Source: Catenaria anguillulae PL171 (lineage: Eukaryota; Blastocladiomycota; Blastocladiomycetes; Blastocladiales; Catenariaceae). From it: a stretch of 64,000 bases of DNA. The stretch lies in assembly GCA_002102555.1 (NCBI GenBank), contig MCFL01000010.1:538006-602005 (forward strand), written 5' to 3'. A program made the translations under genes and the position numbers. Numbering within the stretch: the stretch's first letter is position 1; each line of letters begins with the position of its first letter. Shown piece by piece: positions 12,001 to 20,868 of this stretch. Below the pieces are notes generated by a model, which was not told the DNA's origin, did not search any database, and saw nothing but the letters and a program-made list of their open reading frames with translations.

Positions 12001-14911
12001 TGGTGAAGACGCGGGCACCACAAGCATCATCAAGATGGTCAAAGATGAGTGGTAGCGGATGCGGCTCTGCGGGAGTGAGCTTGTTGATATGGCGAGGATC
12101 GATGCAGACCCTGGCACCTGTGACATTGCCATTGGAGTCGTACTTTTCCGTTACCACCAACCGGCAGTTCCACGGTGAGGGTGGTACAGCCCGCTCGATG
12201 ACTCGATCAGACAACCATTCTTGCACCCGTTCATCAATGTGCTTTTCGCTTGCACGCGTCGGATGATGGGTCTTGCAGTAAATTGGCTGGGCATCCTCGG
12301 GCACTTGGACGTGAATCGTGGACAGCGGGTGCGAGCAAGCATTGTCCGGCGGTATGGCCTCATTTTCCTCGAGCAAGCGGGTGATTACGCTGGGAAGCTC
12401 GTTAACGAGCGATGGGGCGTCCTCGGGAACAGCATGAACACGGTCATCTGGGCTGTCGTCCTCCCTTGGCGCAGTGTCTCCGGCCGGGTTGAGACCCGAG
12501 ATGCTGATGCCGAGTGCTGGAAGTGTATCATTGCCAATGAGGGCCGGGAGCCGGCCCGGTAAATCATGCACACGGAAGCGGCAAACGACAGATCGACCGT
12601 TGTAACGAACGAGGAGGTCAATGATGCCCTCGCACGGCGACTCGCCGCCCACGCCAGTGATGGGGCCTTCTGTTGTCGGCGGGCGGATGTGCTTGGCGAA
12701 CGGCCCTGCTAGTTTCTTGGGCAAAATGTTGCGGTCGCTGCCTGAATCTAGCCGGCAGAGGACACGGGTGGCGGCAAGTGCATGGAGATCGACAGTACGT
12801 GTTTGTTCCACAATGGGCTTGCTGTTCCCAGGCTTGGACTTCAACCGAATGCTGTGCTGTGGAGCCACGACCACCGGAGCAAGTTCAATGTGCGCATCCG
12901 GGCGGTGTGCTGGAGACAAGCGTGCATCATGAGCAAGAATTGTATTATTACCATCAACTAAGACTGCAAGAGGACGTTGGTGTCCGTGCGGCAGTGAGTG
13001 GGTGTGGCTAGACGAATGAGCTCGGTCAAGAGTCGTAGCGACCACGTTCTGTTGAAGGCAATAGGGGTTTGTCAACGTGTGACTCGGCTGAGTGACGGAT
13101 AAGGACGGAGGCAAGTACGTACTCGCAATGCCGCTGTCGGGCGTGTCCGAATCGTCGCGGCCATGTTTGCCAGGGCGGGCCAGGGCCTCACCATGGAGTG
13201 CGAATGCTGCATCAACGCCTGTGGCCTGCTGCTGGGCCGTGGCGAGATAGTCGTGGGCTTGAGCGACGCCCACATCATTCGTCTCAAACGGAGACTCCTT
13301 GTTCGCCCACGCGTGCACCTTAACTTGTTCCATGTCGATGGTGGCGAAGAAACGGGCGAACCGGTTGCAGTTGGCGATGGTGCTTGCCAAGTGCGTGCGC
13401 AAAAAATCTGCCTCAGGCTGGCCTTGCTTGGCGGTCGCCTTGGCCACGGCAGCGACGCCCTTTAGGGCGCCAAGCGCCCTGCCTTTGGCACTCCCCCATT
13501 CCTTGCCACGAGCCTTTTGCGATTGAATCGCATCAAACAGCTGCTGAAATGCGTCTTCTGGATTCAAGAGCGCCACTTCAGACGAAGCGAAGGCGGGAAG
13601 CTTGGTCGAATTGGGGACGAGCGCGAGGGCGTCGGCGTACTTGTTTCCGATGGCAAGGTACTCGGCAAGTCGACGGCATTTCACCGTCGGATGATGAATC
13701 TCGTGGTCCTTCTTTCCCGAGTGCGTGCAAAAGTCACATTCCTCGACGAAGGTAATGGCCACGACTGGCTTGTCGCGACGGAATGGGTTTGCGGCTGGTT
13801 GGTTGCTTGGCTGCGTGCTGGCTGCCTTGTGCTTGCCCTTGAAGCCAGTTGCCGCATGGTTGGATGAACCGACATTGTTGCTGCTGTTGCTAGCCGCGGC
13901 TGTTGGTTCGTTGTCCTTGAATTGAAAGGGTTGGTGGACGATTTGCCGCAAGGCTTGCTTGGGGATGGCCGAGAATATGTGTTGGTCGATGGATGCAAAC
14001 AGCTCGCGCAAGGTCGTTGTGCGATCGTATGCCTTGGCTATCACGTTCTCGTTGACCACACCCGGAAGGCAAACTTGAACGACGGATACGGCGTACACCT
14101 TGAGCGCGGGAATCGCCATCCACGAATCGTCGTCTTTGTCCAGGCCGAGAGACCAGTGTGGACGAGACGCGTCAATGTACTCGTTCAAAAACGAGCCGAC
14201 AGACTTGTTTGGTTGTGGGGCAACGGACAGGTGCGCATGAATCAGCTTCACGCGGGCAAAGGGCGCGATGTCCTTGAGGAACTGTTGGACTAGTTCCTCG
14301 TCCGACAAGCTGTTCTTGTAAGCGAGGATGAGTGCGCTGGTCGTGCGGTCCAGCTTGGCGGGTGCGAGGCGCTTTAGAATGATGACGCCAGGATCTTGGA
14401 CGTTGCGTCCAATCGAGATGACCTGGTCGAGCCACTCGAAAGGGTCGGCGATAGCACCCTGTGCGGACTTGCCCACCTTGTTGCAGCCAGGGCCAGAGTA
14501 GGCCGGGAACTGGCCAGAGGTGATAGCTTGAGTTGCAGCAGTGTTCGGCGGGATTGACGGGTCCCCTTCGGCCTTGGCAAGCGATGCAAGATGCTTGTCC
14601 ATGGATTCGACCACGGCAGCAATGCACTCGATTCGGTTCTTGAGCTTACGCTCCTCGTCGGGCGGGAAAACACCATCCTCGTGAGTGGCCGTCCAAAGTG
14701 CGCCGGTGCACGCTTGATGCTCGTCAACAACGAGTTGCCTGGCCTCCACGTATTGTTCCAAGGGCAAGGTCTTGAGGGCACCGAACTGGATCCGGAAGGA
14801 GAGTTGCTGCACGAAACGCATGCGATCGCCCTCTGAGGTGGAAGGGTCGAGCCACCAGGCAGTGACTTGAGTGGCCGAAGCGACTTCAAGGTAATCCTTG
14901 TCGAACGGCAT
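9074..14911 (-). CDS. gag-pol polyprotein of the chromovirus
   Basis: One continuous frame of about 1,945 codons from the ATG at 14911 (MPFDKDYLEVAS); the frame also extends upstream to an ATG at 15025 inside the LTR. Parts in order: gag-like N-terminal region with a Cys/His cluster near its end; retropepsin-type protease (RLDSGSD); reverse transcriptase with YIDDLIIFS; RNase H (TDASNVGVGAVL); integrase with an HHCC zinc module and a DDE core; C-terminal chromodomain (WYRIKWANYPVDDATWEP). The order PR-RT-RH-IN is that of Ty3/gypsy. Gag and pol share a single frame. Confidence 0.93.
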   Translation of the reverse strand: MPFDKDYLEVASATQVTAWWLDPSTSEGDRMRFVQQLSFRIQFGALKTLPLEQYVEARQLVVDEHQACTGALWTATHEDGVFPPDEERKLKNRIECIAAVVESMDKHLASLAKAEGDPSIPPNTAATQAITSGQFPAYSGPGCNKVGKSAQGAIADPFEWLDQVISIGRNVQDPGVIILKRLAPAKLDRTTSALILAYKNSLSDEELVQQFLKDIAPFARVKLIHAHLSVAPQPNKSVGSFLNEYIDASRPHWSLGLDKDDDSWMAIPALKVYAVSVVQVCLPGVVNENVIAKAYDRTTTLRELFASIDQHIFSAIPKQALRQIVHQPFQFKDNEPTAAASNSSNNVGSSNHAATGFKGKHKAASTQPSNQPAANPFRRDKPVVAITFVEECDFCTHSGKKDHEIHHPTVKCRRLAEYLAIGNKYADALALVPNSTKLPAFASSEVALLNPEDAFQQLFDAIQSQKARGKEWGSAKGRALGALKGVAAVAKATAKQGQPEADFLRTHLASTIANCNRFARFFATIDMEQVKVHAWANKESPFETNDVGVAQAHDYLATAQQQATGVDAAFALHGEALARPGKHGRDDSDTPDSGIASTYLPPSLSVTQPSHTLTNPYCLQQNVVATTLDRAHSSSHTHSLPHGHQRPLAVLVDGNNTILAHDARLSPAHRPDAHIELAPVVVAPQHSIRLKSKPGNSKPIVEQTRTVDLHALAATRVLCRLDSGSDRNILPKKLAGPFAKHIRPPTTEGPITGVGGESPCEGIIDLLVRYNGRSVVCRFRVHDLPGRLPALIGNDTLPALGISISGLNPAGDTAPREDDSPDDRVHAVPEDAPSLVNELPSVITRLLEENEAIPPDNACSHPLSTIHVQVPEDAQPIYCKTHHPTRASEKHIDERVQEWLSDRVIERAVPPSPWNCRLVVTEKYDSNGNVTGARVCIDPRHINKLTPAEPHPLPLIFDHLDDACGARVFTSLDLIGSFHQFRVHIRSRKYLTFTWRGVQYQYRRGPFGLKALSAQFQRVMSAIFADLPFVRVYIDDLIIFSDSVEEHTNHVAEVLRRLNKFNLRVGRPKSHFFRSSVSYLGHVIEAGMIRPHPSKIRDIQDFPEPQTGTQVQSFLGLVNYLRHFIPLMSTVSAPLDALRLRTHIDLDDPNVWTPACADAFEQLKSAVREAKPLHAPSWNEPFYVATDASNVGVGAVLFQGSRDEPRYITIASRALSKSERNYSATKKELRGIIFALDKFRYYLAGRRFTLFTDHKALTHIFDQSNLTPMLEGWLDKLLEAQFDVEHIPGILNVLPDCLSRLYPRSTVTADSAKNELNERLGPEAPESSAREASDLEGGEASVVALAVEDQSDAAFLANYDIQNAFPDPLAIHLAHQHLFGTVYDAVLSPPTAALHSEYDELVAGLVAEDKQAAAWNHGSAARIKELLQSEFVDHPVVLAAAAAETDPTSQSDSQQQKLTDLVELAAHGPATPASEREAALEAAHQQGHFSGRTLRDRLLHEGKHWPGMLQDCRRFAQRCIDCQRYSVRTQGFHPPQMIHAALPMDHLAVDCAVLDPSDGYTHVLLFIDICTRFAWLYPMRGITADNVADKLFELVCQFGIPRIIQHDNGTEFVNRSVQLLTSKLGIDDRRVTAYNPQANGAAERLVRTIKTSLLADIRGATVRWPERIRAIQYYYNTAVHSRHGSTPFSLMFARAHVPPQHSAWPVPATPVSRQQLADLAQHMAEVVWPATHERSKDASKRAYDQFVKKHQILHENFPDGSLVMRKVVTPRSANMDPKFEGPYIVLRRTTGGAYLLKDATGSIVPQKAPAHHLRLVSPAGALCEDSFVMDDILDHQVRPDGSIWYRIKWANYPVDDATWEPESNINTIEIVTRYWKKKHQKDGPPVRPSRAAKRPSQETAPAPVAVTQGKRKLQLNVPLGTSPVQSAPPRSSHPYSLRLKAKSNN

Positions 14912-15000
14912 GGTTCCAGAGCGCTGAGGGCAGTATCGGATCGTGGTGCGGGTTGTGTGTGTGTGTGGTATAGCAGTGGGACTGATGAGACTGAAAAAAA

Positions 15001-15254
15001 TGTTGAGTCGTAACGAGACAGTCACAACGGAACATATATGTTAAGGTCCAGCTACTTAGCTGGAGAGCTTGAATGGGTTTTGGGTACACACACATAGATC
15101 ACAACAATACAACAAATGGATAGCCGGATCGGTGGTCTGATCCGTGGTACACAATACATACTAATCTTGGAGCAAGCTGACACCGACAAGGCTTAGCTCC
15201 AATCCGATCTGACTCACTTGGTTCGTGACGCGGCCAGAGGCCACAGACGCAACA
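15001..15254 (-). repeat. LTR (5' LTR of the element)
   Basis: 254 bp, identical by eye to 8790-9043. Followed by the right target duplication CCCAT (15255-15259). Confidence 0.95.
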
Positions 15255-15259
15255 CCCAT

Positions 15260-16041
15260 CATGGGCAAACTAAACCGACATCATCCGACAATGGCTCGCC
15301 CGACTCGACCGGGTCAGTCTTCAGCAAATGGCAAAAGAAGTTTTCTCGAATGACTGGATTGGGCCTATCCGAAGATGAGCGCAAGGTTGTCGAAGCCGAG
15401 CGTGCTGCCGAGCTGTCGGAGGAGCAGTTCCAAACCTGCGAAAAGTGGAAGGCGGATTTGCTTCGTCACAGTCCCCTTATTCGATTCCTGTCGCAACATT
15501 TGGAAGCATCCGGATGCGCATTTTCTCGCCGGCACTTCATTTGCCAGCCTTGTGATCCGACTCGGTCTGGCGGATTTAGCCCTGAGCATGGCGTATGTTA
15601 TGCAAGATGCAAGCCTCGATGAGGCCATTTCCGTTCCATTCAGATACTCATGTCGCATGCTTTTCACTATGCATTATCCAGGTCGTCCTGTGCGAAAACC
15701 GGCTATATTCCAAGTCCCATCTTGAGGAAACGATGGCTCACGAAATGATTCACGCTCTCGACCATTGCCGCGCCAAGCTCGACTGGGACAACTGTCTTCA
15801 CCATGCGTGCACCGAAATCCGCGCCGCCAACCTCTCGGGCGACTGCCGATGGTCCAACGAGTGGATGCGTGGTAACATGGCCATTTCCAAGCAGCAACAG
15901 GCATGTGTTCGCCGCAGGGCCATTCTGTCGCTCCGCTCAAACCCAAAGTGCAGTGCGCCCGGTGCCGCCGAGGAGGCCGTGGCCGAGGTGTGGAATTCGT
16001 GTTTCAATGACACTTGGCCGTTTGATGAGGTGTACCGGTAG
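15260..16041 (+). CDS. ATP23: ATP23 mitochondrial inner-membrane-space metalloprotease, main part
   Basis: Exons 15260-15592 and 15682-16041 (89-nt intron, phase 0). The zinc-protease motif HEMIH lies at 15739-15753, followed by ALDHCRAKLDWDNC. Other family hallmarks are RHFICQPCDPTRSGGFSPEHG, VVLCENRLYSKSHLEETMAH, and the Cys-rich helices HHACTEIRAANLSGDC. ATP23 processes Atp6 and helps assemble ATP synthase in the intermembrane space. With the 32 codons before the insertion, the pre-insertion protein was 262 residues (yeast about 227). The conserved domain begins after the insertion, near QFQTCEKWKADLL, and an in-frame Met lies at 15350. A shorter but catalytically complete product is therefore conceivable. 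Confidence 0.9.
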
Positions 16042-16429
16042 GAATCAGGCGTGTCCACACCGAAGATTCTGTTGTGTTCTTGGTTTTTGTGGTGGGTGCC
16101 TTGCGGTTTGTTGGTACATGTGCCATGTTGTAAAGTAGTTTGAAGTATATACAGTAGTCTTGTGCGGTGGAAGAGTGAACCCGCAGCGAACAGGAAGAAA
16201 CAGACTGGCAAAAACAAATATGGCAAACGGAACAGGTAACCCCGCGATGACGGCAAAAGTTCAGATGCGACAAGTCACATGGTCGAAACGGAACATTAAA
16301 GAAAGGTAATCGGGCGGGTGGAGAAGAAGAGGCAAGGACGAGAGAGCAGATCTGATACGAGGGGATAATGGAATACATGGAAGGCTGACAGGTACTATGC
16401 GCTACCTTTCTTTCGGTTGGGATTTGAGT
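16042..16429. other. convergent intergenic region
   Basis: Between the 3' ends of ATP23 and the WD40 gene. Presumably holds both 3' UTRs; no gene or repeat seen. Confidence 0.35.
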
Positions 16430-18033
16430 CTAAAGGATGCCACCAGCTGGGAACGAGCGACGAGCCTTGGAATTGACCTCAAGTTCAATGAGCGCCGCTT
16501 CCATTCCCACAAACACGGATCTCGAGTCTGGGCTAAAGCAGAGGCCAGAAATGTGCTGCTCGACATGTGGAGGAGCGACTCGAACAACTTGGCGCTCATT
16601 GAACGTGCGAGAATCCACAAAGTGTACGTGTGATGTGTGTTCCGTGAACGCGAGCAAGTCCATGCTCGCAGATGGAGAGAATTTGATGCACCTTGCTGCG
16701 CCCTTGTCGGACGTGTGGGCCTTGGTGAGGAACGTCGCCATAGGTGTGGTCGACCGTTCGTCCCACACAAGCACAAGACCATCTTGGGACGCTATGGCAA
16801 ACTTATCGCTGGTGCTGCTCCAAGAGCAAGAGAATCCGGCCGAGCTTCCCGGCGCGATGAGGGTTTGGGTCTTGGTGTAAGTGCCATTCGGCGAAACATC
16901 AAACAAGAATACTTGGTTCGTATCGCCAACAGCGACAAGCTTCGTGCCGTCAGGACTTGCAGCGGCTAGGCAAGGAACAGTGTCATGACAGTCATGCCAA
17001 ATGGGACGGTCCAGCAAGGTGCATGAGCATACCGTAGTTGACGGCTGTGGGAAGCGACAAGCTCGCAATTCGATTCATCGATGGCATGTTGTAAATCTTG
17101 ATTGTCTCGTCATTGTTACAGACGAGCAATCTTGACTGACCCCCATGCTGAGCAACGACGAGCGAATTGTTGATACAGCCACCAACGGACAAGTGCTGAA
17201 ACCTGACGGAACACGTCAATGACGACGTTACTAACGTGTTACTGAACGCTGCACGATTGAGGGTCTGCAAAAGCGCACACGAGCGCTCTCCGTGGGAAAT
17301 GGAGTATGTGACGCGCATACCAGTTCGAGCGGAGCTCCCGGACCATCAGCTGGGACCGCTGTCCTCCAACGACGAGGTATCCCAGACTGATTGAAAAACC
17401 AGTCAGCTCTATTACCCGGTTTGAGAGGAGACGCAAGGCATACCCAGTTGTCATACACGTTGGCGGAAACGCTAGATCCTTGAGAACGGTAAAGCTCTAC
17501 AACAAGCGTCAGGCGGTTAGTCATTGAGTGCGAACACAGCAATTCCGAGAAAAAACAGCCGCGAGTCGAACCGAGCGAGTCTCTGTGTTGTACAGATTGA
17601 CATTGTTACCGCACACGTAGAGAACTTCCTTTCGCGAAGTTGGACATGAGATTAGGTCTCGGAGTTGCCAGTGTTGGATCGTCGAGCGAATCCCATGCCT
17701 TTGCATGGTTTTGACGTTGACAAACTCCACGTCGTCACTAAGATGGCAAAAAAAAAAAACAGAAACGCGGATGTTAGCAAATAACAAGGATTGAAGTACA
17801 TTTCGATACCGATTCCACCGGACCTGATACATTGGAGAACCGTCATCATCAAAGTTGGAAGACGAGGATGTGGGAACGTGGACAAGGCCTTGGACCAGCG
17901 ACAATTGATCGGCAAAGAAGGGTGGGTGGCAGGACCGAAGGCGTGGCCCAAACCAGAAATGAGAGACACAACACGGCACACTGCTTGAACCACGCGGCTC
18001 AGAAGGCGACGTCACACGCCTTGATAAAGACAA
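16430..18033 (-). CDS. WD40-repeat protein, probably DUF2415-type
   Basis: Six inferred exons: 18033-17810, 17737-17572, 17496-17444, 17386-17321, 17202-17033 and 16965-16430, with introns of 57-118 nt and consistent phase, giving 404 residues. It contains WD40-like blades: YLVVGGQRSQL, LLVCNNDETIKIYNMP, AASPDGTKLVAVGDTNQVFLF, FAIASQDGLVLVWDE, DLLAFTEHTSHVHFVDSRTF and ISGLCFSPDSRSVFVGME. The segment FVDSRTFNERQVVRV resembles the short DUF2415 motif of fungal WD40 proteins, but I could not search this. No signal peptide or membrane segment is visible. The start at 18033 is the first ATG of exon 1 and is uncertain. Confidence 0.7.
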
Positions 18034-18381
18034 TCGCAGGTGCAGCGAATGGACAGGTATGGAAAAGTGGGTTGTCAGGTTCGCGAGCCAGGGCTGTGGA
18101 AAAGAGAGTTGAGGCTGAGAAATGAGAGTCAGGCAGCGGGATGCGTCAATGGTGGGCGATTGTATTGCCGAGACTTGTACATGTGTTTCGTGTTAGACAT
18201 TGACACTAAATCAAGTCATTCGTTATTCCTTCCTCTACTCCAACCTGTAGTCATCAGTTGGTCAAGTGACCAACGCGTCATGTGGCTGGCTGCTCTCAGG
18301 CTGTGACTGTTCCCACGTCTATCCGCGGCATTCTGTCTGTCCGGCTTGAGCTTTTTCAGGTTATTTTACGAAATGTTCCAT
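18034..18381. other. intergenic region between two minus-strand genes
   Basis: Upstream of the WD40 gene and downstream of CFAP100. No gene or repeat recognised. Confidence 0.3.
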
Positions 18382-20640
18382 TCAGTTCAAATCATGTACC
18401 TGCACGCCAAGCATGTCTACTCCCAATAGTAAGCGAGGTCCTCTGCAGATGTGCACACAGAGAGCGATCGTCAGCATATGAAGAAGAGGGCGTGTATCAA
18501 GGAATTGAATGCGAGACACGCCTTCATCCTTATTTTTGTTATCCAGTGTCTGCTTCTTCTTCTTTTGCGGCGGGGCCGAGCGGAACACAACTGGTTTACC
18601 TGTCTGATAATGGTGCAAGTATATCAAGGGTCAGCGCTGACGGCACGAAACCCAGCCATGTCTTGGGAGTCTGGCACAGTGCGTACCTTTTTCTTGACTG
18701 GTGCTCGAGCACGCTCCAATGCTCGCTGGATTCGTTCTTCTTGTAAGAGGCGTTGAGCGTCCATCTTTTCTTCACGCAGCCGTTGACGGCGCTCTTTATC
18801 CTTGATTCGCTCGGCCTTCTCGACCTTTTCTGGTGGCATCAACTCGATGGCCTCAAAGAGTTGCTCGAGGCGATTTTCGATTGCCGTGAGCATTTGCAAC
18901 GTCGAAATGTTGGTATCGCTGTCTCCGAGGCAGCGACGATACACCTCCTTGACCTTGAAGTTAAGTTCACTGAGCACTTTTTCTTGATCTGCTTCGCTGA
19001 GCGATGATGTGAAGAATCTGTAGAATGTCTGTGAGCATCGCAAGCAACTTGGCTGGAATTGTAACTTTGTAGAAACAGACCTGGCTTTCTCTTCTAATGT
19101 CCGCGCCTTGTCCTCCTCTTTTGAAATCGCTCCTTGTAAAAATTCGATTTGCTGCCGCAAACTCTCCGTTTCGGCGTCCATCCGCTGCTCGGTCTCAAGA
19201 ATCTTCACCTTGAGTTCCTCGAGAGTCTCCTCGGTTTCTTGGCAATTTTGAATCAGCGACAAGTTGTTTTCTTCCAACTCAGAAAAGATATCAAGCAGCT
19301 GTTGCGGCGTTGTGAAGTAGAGTGGTGGGACGGCGTTAGGGTCCTCATCGTCGTCGTCCGAACATGCACCTGCGTCGTTTGAATCTGCGTCGTTGACTTC
19401 AGCTTCTTGAACGGCTGATTCGTTTCGGCGATTGAATTGGACCTTGCCCTTGGCTGTCGTGGCCTTTTGAGCAGTCTTTTCCCGCTCTACACGGACCCGA
19501 AAGCGATGAGGAAAATGAACACCAAAGGCCCACATCTTGTTACCAAGTGAGTGTGATTCGATGGAGAACACATACTTGAAGATTCATCAATCGCTTTTTT
19601 CTTGGCCGTCCGTTGCTTTTGATGCTGTGTCATCCACTCGCTGGGAGTAAGGCTTTCGAGAAATTGACGATAGCGTTGATAGTCCTTGAGTTGATCCTCA
19701 TTCTTTGACATGTCGGAACGAATTGCCATGATTTGGAGGTTGAGCTTCTTGATCTCAGCCACCTTTTCAAGCTTTGCTTTGGTTTCGGCTTCAGCGCTAC
19801 GCACAGATAAGTCTCGTCTTGGTTAGCTGAAATGTTGTTTCGGCTCTGAAAGGAACCACAAGCATACCGCTTGATTGCCTCGACCGAATTTTTGTCATTC
19901 TCTTTCAAAAATGCGTCAAACTTAGCAGCATCTTCTTCTAGACTGCGTTCGTCGTCCAACAGCCGTTGCTCCTCGGATTGTGCAATGTGCTCCAGCTTCT
20001 TGATTTCATCCTTCTTGACACCAAGCGCAAACTGAAGGAGAAACATTTCGCGTTTCTTGGCAACAAAGTCGTGGAGGTTTTCTTTGCCCAGCTGTCGGTC
20101 TTTGGATTGACACGGTTACCTACGTAGCGCCGTCATGGGTATGCCAGACAATCTGTTCCCCGTACCTTTGGCTTGTTGGGAGATGAGCATCGCGTCCGCC
20201 TCCTTCTTTGCCTGCAACTTTTCAAACAACTGGGCATTATCCGAGTCCTCCTCCGCAAGAAGCGCCTTGAAGTTGCGACGCTGATTTGCCTTTGGACTAT
20301 ATAAGCTCGCCCGTTGCTTGGCCTTATCGCCAGGCGTTGATCCATTCGGAGATGGGGAACCACGTAGAGAAAAGACTTCATCGTCATTCGGGACACGGAA
20401 AGGGTTGTCTTGTTCAAAGCCGTTGTGGGACTTCTTTGGTTTGCGGGAGGCAGATGCTGTGACGGCCGAGGGGGTAGCAATGTCGGGGAGCCTTACTTTA
20501 GCTCCAGACGCAGACGGCGGCCCTAGATTGGTCTTTGTGGGAGGTGCAAGCTGTTGTTCGTGACAAATTGGAGAGCGATGACACATCAGCGGCCCACCAT
20601 GAAGCCAACATGAGAAGGTATGTTAATCTACCTCAGCCAT
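18382..20640 (-). CDS. CFAP100: CFAP100 (CCDC37/MIA1) axonemal coiled-coil protein
   Basis: Inferred exons: 20640-20632 (ATGGCTGAG), 20550-20166, 20099-19868, 19796-19576, 19486-18687 and 18603-18382, giving about 622 residues. An in-frame 63-nt stretch near 19080-19018 also has splice signals and may be removed. Hallmarks: FVAKKREMFLLQFALGVKKD, EIKKLEHIAQSEEQRLL, DAAKFDAFLKENDKNSVEA, a long coiled coil, SDTNISTLQMLTAIENRLEQ, and the terminal TGKPVVFRSAPPQKKKK. In Chlamydomonas this protein (FAP100/MIA1) forms the MIA complex with FAP73 and controls I1 inner-arm dynein. It implies that the organism builds motile flagella. The C-terminal 35 residues are uncertain. It shares a 228-bp divergent promoter region with the coiled-coil/FN3 gene. 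Confidence 0.85.
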
Positions 20641-20868
20641 GGTAACACGCTGATAGTGTATTGCGGCAAGTTGTTTGCTTCATGAAATGCAATGTGCGCA
20701 TGTTACGTTAGAGAGTATGCCGAGGTTTCCTGAGATTCCGTCCGTAACAGACGTGACGACATTGTGACGCGTTGAAGGCACACATTCCACCATGTCCGCA
20801 CCGACAGACAGGAACCAACCACTTGATGACCACCGCACATACTTGTATAACTAATCCAAAATGGTCGA
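20641..20868. promoter_or_regulatory. short divergent promoter region, CFAP100 / coiled-coil-FN3 gene
   Basis: Only 228 bp separate the two divergent start codons, so both 5' UTRs and promoters must fit here. No specific ciliary element (such as an X-box) was recognised by eye. Confidence 0.45.

Larger units (their letters stand above)
8790..15254 (-). mobile_element. Ty3/gypsy chromovirus LTR retrotransposon
   Basis: A 6,465-bp element on the minus strand, bounded by 254-bp LTRs (8790-9043 and 15001-15254) that begin TG and end CA and look identical base for base. A purine-rich tract (minus strand, about 9044-9058) lies next to the 3' LTR, as expected of a polypurine tract. No obvious tRNA-complementary primer site was seen inside the 5' LTR. 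One long gag-pol frame fills the interior and ends with a chromodomain, which places it among the chromoviruses. Identical LTRs and a perfect target duplication indicate a very recent insertion. The element looks whole. It interrupts ATP23 in antisense. Confidence 0.95.
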
